A DNA stretch of 40,375 bases from Fimenecus sp051881435 (GCA_051881435.1 JBJEPW010000026.1:1-40375), one strand, 5' to 3'. Shown: positions 24,401 to 31,966, numbered from the stretch's first letter. A program made the numbers and translations. The notes: generated by a model from the sequence alone, not told the origin.

Positions 24401-24525
24401 TAAGCATATGGAGTATAATAATAGGCGCCGTGCTTACGATTTTGTTTGCAGTAGTTGTGAATTTTGTAATGTACTTCAAGCTTAAAAAGATTGATATGGT
24501 GGAATCGCTGAAAAGTGTTGAATAA
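21403..24525 (+). CDS. FtsX-like ABC permease with long extracytoplasmic coiled coil
   Basis: The 1040-residue membrane protein has a first membrane helix (about 16-38), a large extracytoplasmic region and two FtsX permease units: the first near 485-640 (FFLVAALVSLTTMTRMVEEQR ... GTLKALGYGK), the second at the C-terminus (YFIIIIMIIAAGVLAFVVLYNL ... RRRELATIKLLGFYDGE). Between the first helix and first FtsX unit is about 250 residues (roughly 215-465) of heptad-rich, Glu/Lys/Ala-rich helix. The ATG at 21403 is preferred over an in-frame start at 21382 because AAGGAG precedes it. Coiled-coil MacB-like permeases may reach through peptidoglycan to act on envelope enzymes or peptides; the substrate here is unknown. 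Confidence 0.9.
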   Translation: MSKSLRKDFYREIKKSFSRFISIMLIVVLGVAFYSGIRSAMPAMKLTADRIYDEQGLMDIRVVGTLGLTADDLEKIREIDGVSNAEGSYSNDFICLANSSEVVTKVFSMPDKINDIKIEEGRYPEKYNETVVSREFLEVTGFKTGDFVTFLTGTGDSVFDTMASETYQIVGVASSSYFLNGDMGTSTIGDGVVDGFAVIPKEAFVTDVYTSIYISVEGAAELDCYSDEYQAKIDEVTERVKAISDKRCDIRYSEVRSHTNELLEEKRNQYYEAEVTVNTELAEAYQKLLDTEQMLAEQRETFENEKKILENAETELPLKKQQIAEAEASLAQQEASLLKLKAALEENRSKVDEAEAKYQEIANNPDATEQQKSDAKNALLLVQNVYTFTEKEVADGEKKLEDAKKQIADGKNTIAQVEKVLADKNAITDAEKKLTDAEIELQRGKEQYEISKQDAAAELADASAALTKAETDINNMEEPVWYVLDRNTVESYMSFKNDSESIGAIGTVFPIIFFLVAALVSLTTMTRMVEEQRTQIGTLKALGYGKLAIAGKYLMYALLASVIGSVIGVFLGEYTLPSAIVTAYKSVYYNLGENVVQFNVLHGVTAAFAAVFCTTFAALAACFKELRSVPAELMRPEAPRVGKRILIERVSPIWDRLNFAQKAAARNLFRYKKRFFMTLFGVGGCMALLLVGMGIRDSVTAMADNQYGKVFTFDGIVSVDSTLTRAQRRTMLQNISDISDVENCLTANRTMVYATSNNTDDDKNAYLIVPSDITAFEDYVNLKERAGLQSRLMLADEGVIITEKYADLLGVKSGDSISIKLSESDNYMKEVKVAGVTENYIFNYIYMTPNLYQSLYSTAPDVNMLMIKTADAANASDLSERLLKINGVTSVTMNSDELASLNSVIRMLYFIIIIMIIAAGVLAFVVLYNLNNINISERRRELATIKLLGFYDGELAGYVYRENVVLTILGTLLGVVLGIFLHRFVMVTVETDIYMFGRDLSIWSIIIGAVLTILFAVVVNFVMYFKLKKIDMVESLKSVE

Positions 24526-24562
24526 TTAAAAAACATATTGTAACTAAAAGGGGGGAGCCGTA

Positions 24563-25807
24563 TTGAGATATATTGATGAGCTTAAAGCGTTTCTTGCGTT
24601 TGATGTGGGCAAAGCGGAGCGCAAACTGTGGAAAGAAGAGGATATTCAGGACGCATTTCGTGAAGAGTTTGCAACCAAAAATATCGGCAGTGCATTGTCA
24701 CTTTTGCCCCTTGCGTGTTTTCTTGCGATTGTTTTGATTGTGGCAGGCTATATAGGCATAAGCTTCGGCGGCGAGGAAGCATCTTCCCTTCTTATGATTG
24801 TATATGCTGTTTTATTTGTAATGTCCGCCGTGTTCTATTTTGTTTTAAGAATTCTGGCAAAGGATATTAAGAAAAACAGTAAAAAGATTTTGACAACGCT
24901 TTATGTTATGGCTGCCTTGTATATGCTTTGGGTGTCGGCTTTGGCAGATATGAGCGGAAATGTTCAGGTAGTAATTATTGTTTACGCGGCAACGATTACC
25001 GTGGTTACACAGGCGTTATATCTTAATCCGATTTATTCAACAGCATATGTTATTTTGAGTATGGTGCTTTTCAGCGTAAAAAGCTTGTTCAGCAGTTTCG
25101 AACAATTTAATTATGATGTTTCAATCGGTATCATTGTTATTTCTCTCATATCCTGTCTTGTTTCCTATACAAGGTATCAGAACAGATGCAAAGCCATATA
25201 CAATAAAAAGATAATTGTTTGTCAGAACGAACAGCTTGGAATTGTTGTAAAAGAGCTTCAGGAGAAGAAAACAGAGCTTGAAAATTTGAACCAAAAGCTT
25301 GAGAATGCGTATATCAGCGACCGCCTGACAGGTCTTTATAACCGTTGGTATTGGGACGAAACAATTGCCGATCCCTCAAAGGGAATTTTTGAAAGCGGCA
25401 AGCCCTGTGCGATAATGATGCTGGATTTGGACAATTTTAAAAATATTAACGATACCATGGGGCACGCTATGGGTGATAAATGCCTTGTAAAAACGGCTGA
25501 GGTGCTGAGAGCCGCAACAAAGGATATGGAAAACTGTGATGTTTTCAGAATGGGCGGCGAGGAGTTCGTTATTTGGTGCCGTGCTATTGAAAAGCCCGAG
25601 GCGGTTAAGCTTGCGAATACGGTGCTGAAAGATATATCAAATATAAAAATCGAAGGGCTGAATACCATGCTTACGGCAAGTATCGGTTTGCATATTCAAA
25701 AAGCCGAAAGTGCAAAGGATATTGAAAGCTTCCTTGTTGAGGCCGATAAAGCCATGTATGAATCTAAAAACAGCGGCAAAAACAGAATTACAATTTCTCT
25801 GCCGTAA
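24563..25807 (+). CDS. Membrane-bound diguanylate cyclase (GGDEF)
   Basis: The 414-residue protein makes cyclic di-GMP from two GTP. About six membrane helices (about 43-205) form the sensor, then a coiled-coil linker (226-250) leads to the GGDEF domain starting DRLTGLYNR (253-261). The active loop GGEEF is at 331-335, and the metal/GTP residues in MMLDLDNFKNIND are intact, so it should be active. The usual RxxD product-inhibition site before the loop is absent (MENC instead). The start is a TTG at 24563 behind GGGGGGAG. The ABC operon ends 38 bp upstream without a terminator, so it may be cotranscribed. Confidence 0.9.
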   Translation: MRYIDELKAFLAFDVGKAERKLWKEEDIQDAFREEFATKNIGSALSLLPLACFLAIVLIVAGYIGISFGGEEASSLLMIVYAVLFVMSAVFYFVLRILAKDIKKNSKKILTTLYVMAALYMLWVSALADMSGNVQVVIIVYAATITVVTQALYLNPIYSTAYVILSMVLFSVKSLFSSFEQFNYDVSIGIIVISLISCLVSYTRYQNRCKAIYNKKIIVCQNEQLGIVVKELQEKKTELENLNQKLENAYISDRLTGLYNRWYWDETIADPSKGIFESGKPCAIMMLDLDNFKNINDTMGHAMGDKCLVKTAEVLRAATKDMENCDVFRMGGEEFVIWCRAIEKPEAVKLANTVLKDISNIKIEGLNTMLTASIGLHIQKAESAKDIESFLVEADKAMYESKNSGKNRITISLP

Positions 25808-25822
25808 TAAAGGAGTAAAAAT

Positions 25823-26416
25823 ATGTTTCATCAGTTAAACGCGCCGAAAGACGGCGAATTAAAAGCAACAATTAAAACAAATATGGGAGAAATCAAACTT
25901 CGTCTTTTCCCCGAGCATGCTCCAAAGGCGGTAGAAAATTTCACAACTCACGCAAAAAACGGATATTATAACGGCTTGATTTTTCACCGCGTAATTGATA
26001 ACTTTATGATTCAGGGCGGCGACCCTCTCGGCACGGGCACAGGCGGCGAGAGCATATGGGGCAAGCCTTTTGAAGACGAGTTCACAGGCGAGCTTCATAA
26101 TCTTCGCGGCGCTTTGTCAATGGCAAATGCAGGACCCAACACAAACGGCAGTCAGTTTTTCATAGTTCAGGCCACCGAAGTTCCCGAGGATATGATTGAG
26201 CAGATGCAGTCGGCTGACGAAAGAGCCTTTCCTACCGATTGCATCAAGGCTTATGAAGAGGTGGGCGGTACTCCGTGGCTTGATTTCCGCCATACTGTTT
26301 TCGGTCAGGTTTATGAGGGAATGGAGGTTGTGGATGCAATCGCCAAGGTTCCCGCCGACTATTTCTCAAATAAGCCCAAGGAAGATGTTGTAATCGAAAC
26401 AATTGTAATAGAATAA
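25823..26416 (+). CDS. Cyclophilin-type peptidyl-prolyl isomerase
   Basis: The 197-residue cytoplasmic protein (no signal peptide) catalyses proline isomerisation. Cyclophilin marks are FHRVIDNFMIQGGD with catalytic R (about 54-67), FEDEF, LSMANAGPNTNGSQFFI and LDFRHTVFGQVYEG. An insertion of about 20 residues (EQMQSADERAFPTDCIKAYEEVGG) before the HTVFG motif is typical of some bacterial forms. The ATG follows AAAGGAG. It lies 15 bp after the diguanylate cyclase stop. Confidence 0.93.
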   Translation: MFHQLNAPKDGELKATIKTNMGEIKLRLFPEHAPKAVENFTTHAKNGYYNGLIFHRVIDNFMIQGGDPLGTGTGGESIWGKPFEDEFTGELHNLRGALSMANAGPNTNGSQFFIVQATEVPEDMIEQMQSADERAFPTDCIKAYEEVGGTPWLDFRHTVFGQVYEGMEVVDAIAKVPADYFSNKPKEDVVIETIVIE

Positions 26417-26421
26417 ACGAT

Positions 26422-26445
26422 AAGGCGGAGCTTTCCGCCTTTTTT
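26422..26445 (+). terminator. Terminator between the cyclophilin and mtaD genes
   Basis: AAGGCGG and CCGCCTT arms followed by TTTTTT. The mtaD ribosome binding site follows at once (CGGAGG, about 26446-26451), leaving no room for a promoter between them. Confidence 0.8.
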
Positions 26446-26456
26446 CGGAGGTAAAT

Positions 26457-27755
26457 ATGCTTTTTAAAGACATATCAATAATTGATGAAGAGCTGAATGT
26501 TAAAAACAATATGTATGTAGGCGTTTCCGATGGGAAAATTGAGTATGTGGGCGAAGAAAAGCCGCAAAAAAACTACGGTGAGGAATATGACGGCAGAAAA
26601 AAACTTCTTTCCCCCGGATTTGTAAATCTTCACACCCATTCCCCAATGACGCTTCTTCGGGGCTATGCGGAAAATTTGCCTCTTGACCGATGGCTCAATG
26701 ACAGAGTGTTCCCCTTTGAGGATAAGCTTAACTGTGAGCGCGCATATTACGGCACAATGCTCTCAATTGCTGAAATGCTCTCATCGGGCACAACATCTTT
26801 TACCGATATGTATTTTTTCGGGGACGGCGTAATGAAAGCCGTTATTGAAAGCGGCGCAAAAACGAATTTCGGCCGTTCAATCGTTTCTTTTGCAGACGAG
26901 GATATCTTTAAAAACGACCGTTTTTGTGAAGGCGTGTATCTAACGGAAAAGTATCACAATACAGAAAACGGCAGAATAAAAATCGATATGAGTCTCCACG
27001 CCGAATATACAAATATGCTGTCAATAATAAATCAGTTCGGCGAATATACAAGGGGCAGGGGGCAGATAAACCATATCCATTTGTCCGAAACAAAAGCAGA
27101 ACACGATGCCTGCAAAGAAAAATACGGAAAGACCCCCGCAAGGCTTTTCTATGACGCAGGAATAATGAATTCTCCTGCGATTTTTGCCCATTGCGTTTGG
27201 GTTGAGGACAGCGATATTGATTTGTTTGCCGAAAAGGGCGCAACGGTAGCCCATTGCCCTGCAAGTAACCTGAAATTGGGCAGCGGAGTATGCAATACCT
27301 ACAAGTTGTTGCAAAAAGGCGTGAATATAGGTATCGGTACAGATTCTGCCGCAAGTAACAACGGACTTGATATTATGCGTGAAATGTATCTTGCCGCAAT
27401 TCTGCCGAAAGGTGTATGTAACCGTGCGGATATTGTAACGCCCCGTGATGTGTTTAAAATGGCAACAGTGAACGGCTATAAGGCACAGGGCAGAGCAGAC
27501 TGCGGTGTGATTAAAGAGGGCTTTAAGGCGGATTTGGTTGTATTTGACCTTGATAAACCGAATATGTACCCCGATTTCGATGTGCTTAATAATATTGTTT
27601 ATTCGGCAGATAAAACCAATGTGGTAATGACAATGGTTGACGGCAGGGTGCTTTATAAAAACGGCGAATTTATGACTGTTGATGTGGAAAAAATCGGCTA
27701 TGAGGTAAGCCGTCTTGTTCGTCAGGTTGAAAGTGAGGTAAAGGGCAATGATTGA
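26457..27755 (+). CDS. mtaD: Adenosine-type deaminase: 5'-methylthioadenosine / S-adenosylhomocysteine / 5'-deoxyadenosine deaminase
   Basis: The 432-residue amidohydrolase fits the MtaD/DadD group that deaminates MTA, SAH or 5'-deoxyadenosine to the inosine analogue. Zinc and active-site residues are in place: H59 and H61 (LHTHSPM), H208 and E211 (HIHLSE), the HC at 245-246 (AHCVWVE), H266 (AHCPASNLKLGSG) and D296 (GTDSAASNN). Neighbours support nucleoside salvage: it overlaps pnp by 8 bp and mtnA follows. Which of the three substrates predominates cannot be read from sequence. The ATG at 26457 follows CGGAGG. Confidence 0.85.
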   Translation: MLFKDISIIDEELNVKNNMYVGVSDGKIEYVGEEKPQKNYGEEYDGRKKLLSPGFVNLHTHSPMTLLRGYAENLPLDRWLNDRVFPFEDKLNCERAYYGTMLSIAEMLSSGTTSFTDMYFFGDGVMKAVIESGAKTNFGRSIVSFADEDIFKNDRFCEGVYLTEKYHNTENGRIKIDMSLHAEYTNMLSIINQFGEYTRGRGQINHIHLSETKAEHDACKEKYGKTPARLFYDAGIMNSPAIFAHCVWVEDSDIDLFAEKGATVAHCPASNLKLGSGVCNTYKLLQKGVNIGIGTDSAASNNGLDIMREMYLAAILPKGVCNRADIVTPRDVFKMATVNGYKAQGRADCGVIKEGFKADLVVFDLDKPNMYPDFDVLNNIVYSADKTNVVMTMVDGRVLYKNGEFMTVDVEKIGYEVSRLVRQVESEVKGND

Positions 27756-28551
27756 AAAAGCGGCTGAATATATAAAAACACAAATCAGCGGAGAATTTAA
27801 AATAGGTATAATTCTCGGCAGCGGATTAGGCTCTTTGGGCGAAAAAATCGAAAATCCTCAATATGTAAACTATTGCGATATCCCGGGGTTCCCCGTGTCA
27901 ACTGCACCGGGTCATATAGGACGTTTTGTTTTCGGTACCCTTGCCGGTAAAAATGTTATGTGTATGCAGGGCAGAGTTCACCTTTACGAGGGCTATCCCG
28001 TTGAAAGCGTAGTTATGCCTATCCGTGTTATGAGGCTTATGGGTGTTAAAACACTCATTGTCACAAATGCGGCAGGGGGAATTAACGAAAGCTTTGATGT
28101 GGGGGATATTATGCTTATTACCGACCACATCAATTTTACGGGCAGAAATTGCCTTATGGGCAAAAATGACGATAACTTCGGAGTGCGTTTCCCCGATATG
28201 TCCTTTGCATATTCACCCGACTTGGGCAAAATTGCGTTAAAATGTGCCGATGAATTGAGAATGAAATTGCAAAAGGGAGTTTATATCGGCTGTACAGGAC
28301 CTTCTTATGAAACTCCCGCCGAAATCCGTGCTTTCCGTGTTATGGGAGCCGATACCGTGGGCATGTCCACGGTGCAGGAGGTAATTGCCGCTAACCATTG
28401 CGGTATGCAGGTCTTGGGCTTCTCCCTCGTTTCAAATAAAGCGGCAGGGCTTTCAGGAGAACGGCTGACAGAGGAAGAAGTACTCCTTATCGGCAAGGAA
28501 AAGTCCGAGGAAATGCAAAACCTTATAATCAAAATTACAGGTGAATTATAA
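27748..28551 (+). CDS. Purine nucleoside phosphorylase (trimeric type)
   Basis: The 267-residue protein cleaves purine nucleosides with phosphate to base plus ribose-1-phosphate. It has GSGLGSLG, PGHIGRF, the phosphate-binding MQGRVHLYEGY, VTNAAGGIN and GPSYETPAEIR. The base-specificity segment reads SNKAAG, with Asn as in 6-oxopurine-specific enzymes; MTA phosphorylases have Asp-containing TD there. So inosine-type substrates, including methylthioinosine from the upstream deaminase, fit. It overlaps mtaD and shares its last base with the mtnA start (TAATG). Confidence 0.88.
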   Translation: MIEKAAEYIKTQISGEFKIGIILGSGLGSLGEKIENPQYVNYCDIPGFPVSTAPGHIGRFVFGTLAGKNVMCMQGRVHLYEGYPVESVVMPIRVMRLMGVKTLIVTNAAGGINESFDVGDIMLITDHINFTGRNCLMGKNDDNFGVRFPDMSFAYSPDLGKIALKCADELRMKLQKGVYIGCTGPSYETPAEIRAFRVMGADTVGMSTVQEVIAANHCGMQVLGFSLVSNKAAGLSGERLTEEEVLLIGKEKSEEMQNLIIKITGEL

Positions 28552-29591
28552 TGTCCTTTCTGAACGGAGCAACGGTAGGCTTTGATACGGTGAATAACAA
28601 AGCGGTTTTTATTGACCAAACCCTTTTGCCCAATGAATACAAAGAAATCTCAACCGATGATTTTAGCGAGATGTTTGAGGCAATCAAGTCTTTAAAGGTG
28701 AGGGGAGCGCCTGCAATAGGCGTATTTACCGCAATTTCCCTTGCCGTACTTATGAATAAAAGCACCTCACATACATATGAAGAACTTTTACAGGAGCTTT
28801 CACGGTACGCCGAGGAGCTGATAAAATGCCGCCCCACGGCAGTAAACCTTAAATGGGCGGCAGAGCAGATGAAAAAGTGCGGAGAAATAAGTAATAAAGA
28901 TAATTTCAAAGAAAATCTTACCGCCCTTGCATTGAAAATAATAAGCGACGATATTTCAGTCTGCCGAAAAATAGGTGAATGCGGTGCAGAGCTTTTAAAG
29001 GATTGCAGTGGATTTTTAACTCATTGCAACGCAGGCAGGCTTGCCGCCGTAAAATACGGCACCGCATTGGCTCCTTTGTATGTGTTGAATGAGCAGGGAA
29101 AGAGCATAAAAGTGTATGCCGATGAAACAAGACCGCTTTTGCAGGGGGCAAGGCTTACCGCCTTTGAGCTTAATGAAGCAGGTATAGATACAACCGTCAT
29201 ATGTGACAATATGGCGTCATATGTTATGAAAAACGGGCTTGTTGATGCAGTTCTTGTGGGATGTGACCGTGTGGCACTAAACGGCGATACAGCAAATAAA
29301 ATCGGTACAAGCGGGGTTGCAATTCTCGCAAAGCATTATAATATACCTTTTTATGTCTGTATGCCCTTTTCTACCTTCGATTTTTCCTTAAAAAGCGGTT
29401 CTGAAATCATTATAGAAGAGCGAAACGGTGAGGAAATAACCGACTTGTGGTATAAAGAAAAGATGGCACCCGAAAGTGTCAAAACAATAAATGTTGCATT
29501 TGATGTAACCGATGCGTCGCTTATTACAGCCTTTATTACGGAAAAAGGCGTAATAAAGCCGTCGGAAATAAAAAAATATATAACCGAATAA
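28551..29591 (+). CDS. mtnA: 5-methylthioribose-1-phosphate isomerase (or 5-deoxyribose-1-P isomerase)
   Basis: The 346-residue enzyme converts MTR-1-P (or 5-deoxyribose-1-P) to the ribulose form. The family motifs are clear: RGAPAIG (51-57), catalytic C159 in LTHCNAGRLA, VYADETRPLLQGARL, D239 in GCDRVALNGD and ANKIGT. The order deaminase - phosphorylase - isomerase gives a three-step route from MTA or 5'-deoxyadenosine to the sugar-1-phosphate ketose. The next classical step (mtnB, or an aldolase of the DHAP shunt) is not in the window. Confidence 0.92.
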   Translation: MSFLNGATVGFDTVNNKAVFIDQTLLPNEYKEISTDDFSEMFEAIKSLKVRGAPAIGVFTAISLAVLMNKSTSHTYEELLQELSRYAEELIKCRPTAVNLKWAAEQMKKCGEISNKDNFKENLTALALKIISDDISVCRKIGECGAELLKDCSGFLTHCNAGRLAAVKYGTALAPLYVLNEQGKSIKVYADETRPLLQGARLTAFELNEAGIDTTVICDNMASYVMKNGLVDAVLVGCDRVALNGDTANKIGTSGVAILAKHYNIPFYVCMPFSTFDFSLKSGSEIIIEERNGEEITDLWYKEKMAPESVKTINVAFDVTDASLITAFITEKGVIKPSEIKKYITE

Positions 29592-29607
29592 TTCAGGGGG
29601 ACTAATT

Positions 29608-30534
29608 TTGATTTATAACAATGTACTTGATGCTATCGGCAGAACGCCTATGATTAGGCTGAATAAACTTGTCGATGAGGACAGTGCCGAAATTCTCGTA
29701 AAATACGAGGGCGTGAATATCGGAGGGAGCATCAAAACAAGAGTTGCTTTCAATATGCTCAACGAAGCGGAAAAGAAAGGCAAAATCAATAAAAACTCAA
29801 TAATCGTTGAACCGACAAGCGGAAATCAGGGTATAGGTATTGCGCTTGTCGGCGCGGTAAGAGGATATAAAGTGAAAATTATAATGCCCGATTCCGTAAG
29901 CGAAGAGAGAAGAAAGCTCGTTCAGCAGTACGGTGCGGAGGTAATTCTGATTCATGACGACGGCGATATAGGAAAATGTATTGCGGGCTGTCTTGAAACA
30001 GCACTGAAAATGGCAGAAGAAGACCCAAATGTTTATATTCCCCAGCAATTTGAAAATCCAGATAACCCGCTTGTTCACAAGTATCATACCGCAGTGGAAA
30101 TATTAGAGCAGGTAGAGGGGCCCGTTCACGGCTTTTGTTCGGGAGTTGGCACGGGCGGAACACTTTCCGGTATAGGAGAAGTGCTTAAAAGACAGTATCC
30201 CGATATAAAAATTTGGGCGGTAGAGCCTGAACACGCTGCAATTCTCTCCGGCGGAAGCATCGGTACGCACCTTCAAATGGGTATAGGCGACGGTCTTATT
30301 CCCGAAAATCTCAATACGGAAATTTATGAGGAGATTTGCGTTATTTCCGATGAAGAAGCTCTTGAAACTTCAAGAAGACTTGCCCGTGAAGAGGGACTTC
30401 TTTGCGGAATTTCATCAGGCTCCAATGTTGCCGCTGCTATAAGACTTGCCAAAATGCTCGGCAAGGGTAAAACCGTTGTAACCATCCTGCCCGATACAGG
30501 CGAGCGTTATTTCAGTACAGTGCTTTTTGAGTAA
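29608..30534 (+). CDS. Cysteine synthase-family PLP enzyme (beta-replacing)
   Basis: The 308-residue protein is a fold-type II PLP enzyme of the cysteine synthase/cystathionine beta-synthase family. The Schiff-base lysine is K43 in IGGSIKTRVA, the phosphate-binding GTGGT is in GVGTGGTLSG, and the end reads ILPDTGERYFST. The substrate loop is TSGNQG (70-75), not the canonical TSGNTG, and GGSIKT replaces GGSVKD; this variant is common in Clostridia. O-acetylserine sulfhydrylase, or a CBS-like activity on homocysteine, are both possible; the SAH/MTA salvage context slightly favours a role in sulfur recovery. The start is a TTG at 29608 behind AGGGGG. It follows mtnA by 16 bp. Confidence 0.85.
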   Translation: MIYNNVLDAIGRTPMIRLNKLVDEDSAEILVKYEGVNIGGSIKTRVAFNMLNEAEKKGKINKNSIIVEPTSGNQGIGIALVGAVRGYKVKIIMPDSVSEERRKLVQQYGAEVILIHDDGDIGKCIAGCLETALKMAEEDPNVYIPQQFENPDNPLVHKYHTAVEILEQVEGPVHGFCSGVGTGGTLSGIGEVLKRQYPDIKIWAVEPEHAAILSGGSIGTHLQMGIGDGLIPENLNTEIYEEICVISDEEALETSRRLAREEGLLCGISSGSNVAAAIRLAKMLGKGKTVVTILPDTGERYFSTVLFE

Positions 30535-30569
30535 AGTTTTAATTATCTGTAAATTTTTGGATTTTGCTA

Positions 30570-30598
30570 TTGAATTTCAGAATAACATTTAGTAAAAT
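30570..30598 (+). promoter_or_regulatory. Promoter of the FucO-like dehydrogenase gene
   Basis: TTGAAT (30570-30575) and TAAAAT (30593-30598) with a 17-base spacer. Confidence 0.6.
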
Positions 30599-30645
30599 AT
30601 AATTGTTAAAAATTTGTCAGTAATCTGACTTTGGAGGTAATAAAA

Positions 30646-31794
30646 ATGGCAAATCGTTTTGTACTTAATGAAACATCTTATCACGGCAAGGGCGCAATTT
30701 TAAGCATTGCTGATGAAATCAAGGCAAGAGGCTTTAAAAAGGCTTTTGTTTGCTCTGACCCCGACCTTATCAAGTTCAATGTTACAAAAAAAGTAACTGA
30801 TATTCTTGATAACGCAGGCATCGCTTATGAAATTTATTCAAACATTAAGCCCAACCCCACAATTGAGAATGTTCAGACAGGCGTTGAGGCTTTCAAAAAG
30901 GCAGGAACAGATTGCATCGTTGCTATCGGCGGCGGTTCTTCAATGGATACGGCAAAGGCAATCGGTATTATCATCACAAACCCCGAGTTTGCAGATGTAA
31001 GAAGCCTTGAAGGCGTTGCTCCCACAAAGAACCCCTGCGTTCCCATAATCGCAGTTCCCACAACAGCAGGTACAGCGGCTGAGGTTACAATCAACTATGT
31101 TATTACCGACGCTGAAAAAGACAGAAAGATGGTATGCGTTGATGTTCACGATATCCCCGTAGTAGCGGTTGTTGACCCCGATATGATGGCTTCAATGCCT
31201 AAGGGACTTACCGCCGCAACAGGTATGGACGCTCTTACACACGCTATTGAGGGCTATATCACAAAGGGCGCATGGGCACTTTCCGATATGTTCCATCTTA
31301 AAGCTATTGAGATTATCTCAAAGTCACTCCGCGGTGCTGTTGAAAACACAGACGAGGGCAGAGAGGGTATGGCTCTCGGTCAGTATGTCGCAGGAATGGG
31401 CTTCTCCAATGTTGGTCTCGGTATAGTTCACTCAATGGCTCACCCCCTCGGCGCTCTTTATGACACACCCCACGGCGTTGCAAACGCTATTATTCTTCCT
31501 ACCGTTATGGAATATAACGCTCCCGCAACAGGCGAGAAGTACAGAGATATTGCAAAGGCAATGGGCGTTGAAGGCGTTGACGAAATGAGCCTTGACGATG
31601 CAAGAAAGGCTGCAATCGACGCAGTTAAACAGCTTTCAAAGGATGTTGGAATTCCTGCCGACCTTAAAGAGATTGTTAAGCCCGAGGATGTTGATTTCCT
31701 TTCACAGTCAGCATTTGATGACGCTTGCCGTCCCGGTAACCCCAGAGATACATCTGTCGCTGAAATCAAGGAGCTTTATCTCTCACTTATGTAA
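30646..31794 (+). CDS. fucO: Lactaldehyde reductase-like iron alcohol dehydrogenase
   Basis: The 382-residue group III dehydrogenase is close to E. coli FucO along its length: MANRFVLNET, IAIGGGSSMDTAKAIGII, PTTAGTAAEVTINYVITD, DALTHAIEGYITKGAWALSD and HSMAHPLGALYDTPHGVANAI with the metal-binding Asp and His residues. FucO reduces L-lactaldehyde to 1,2-propanediol with NADH in fucose/rhamnose fermentation. No fucose or rhamnose gene is nearby. It follows the mtaD-pnp-mtnA-cysteine synthase set but has its own promoter; a role in reducing an aldehyde from deoxypentose cleavage is a hypothesis. The ATG at 30646 follows GGAGG. Confidence 0.88.
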   Translation: MANRFVLNETSYHGKGAILSIADEIKARGFKKAFVCSDPDLIKFNVTKKVTDILDNAGIAYEIYSNIKPNPTIENVQTGVEAFKKAGTDCIVAIGGGSSMDTAKAIGIIITNPEFADVRSLEGVAPTKNPCVPIIAVPTTAGTAAEVTINYVITDAEKDRKMVCVDVHDIPVVAVVDPDMMASMPKGLTAATGMDALTHAIEGYITKGAWALSDMFHLKAIEIISKSLRGAVENTDEGREGMALGQYVAGMGFSNVGLGIVHSMAHPLGALYDTPHGVANAIILPTVMEYNAPATGEKYRDIAKAMGVEGVDEMSLDDARKAAIDAVKQLSKDVGIPADLKEIVKPEDVDFLSQSAFDDACRPGNPRDTSVAEIKELYLSLM

Positions 31795-31861
31795 TCTGCA
31801 TAATCGTAATTTGCAGGCTACGGCAGTATTTTGTTAAAAGATACAAACTTCAAAAAATCAG

Positions 31862-31889
31862 TTGACAATGTATGATTTTTTGATATAAT
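31862..31889 (+). promoter_or_regulatory. Promoter of glnA
   Basis: TTGACA (31862-31867) and TATAAT (31884-31889), both consensus hexamers, with a 16-base spacer. Transcription would start near 31896, just before the leader terminator. Confidence 0.75.
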
Positions 31890-31903
31890 GATACCATAAC
31901 GAG

Positions 31904-31943
31904 GGCAAGGAAGTCTTGGTGAAAGATTTCCTTGTCTTTTTTT
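31904..31943 (+). terminator. Leader terminator (candidate attenuator) upstream of glnA
   Basis: GGCAAGGAA (31904-31912) pairs with TTCCTTGTC (31928-31936); an inner TCTT/AAGA pairing extends the stem, and seven T follow (31937-31943). It sits between promoter and ribosome binding site, so every full-length glnA transcript must read through it. Confidence 0.75.
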
Positions 31944-31966
31944 ATATTTTGAAAGGAGCTTCAATT

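Noticed and set aside
31896..31966. ANTAR-type antiterminator in the glnA leader
   Set aside because: Only one hairpin is present after the predicted start, and its loop does not fit the ANTAR hexaloop pattern.
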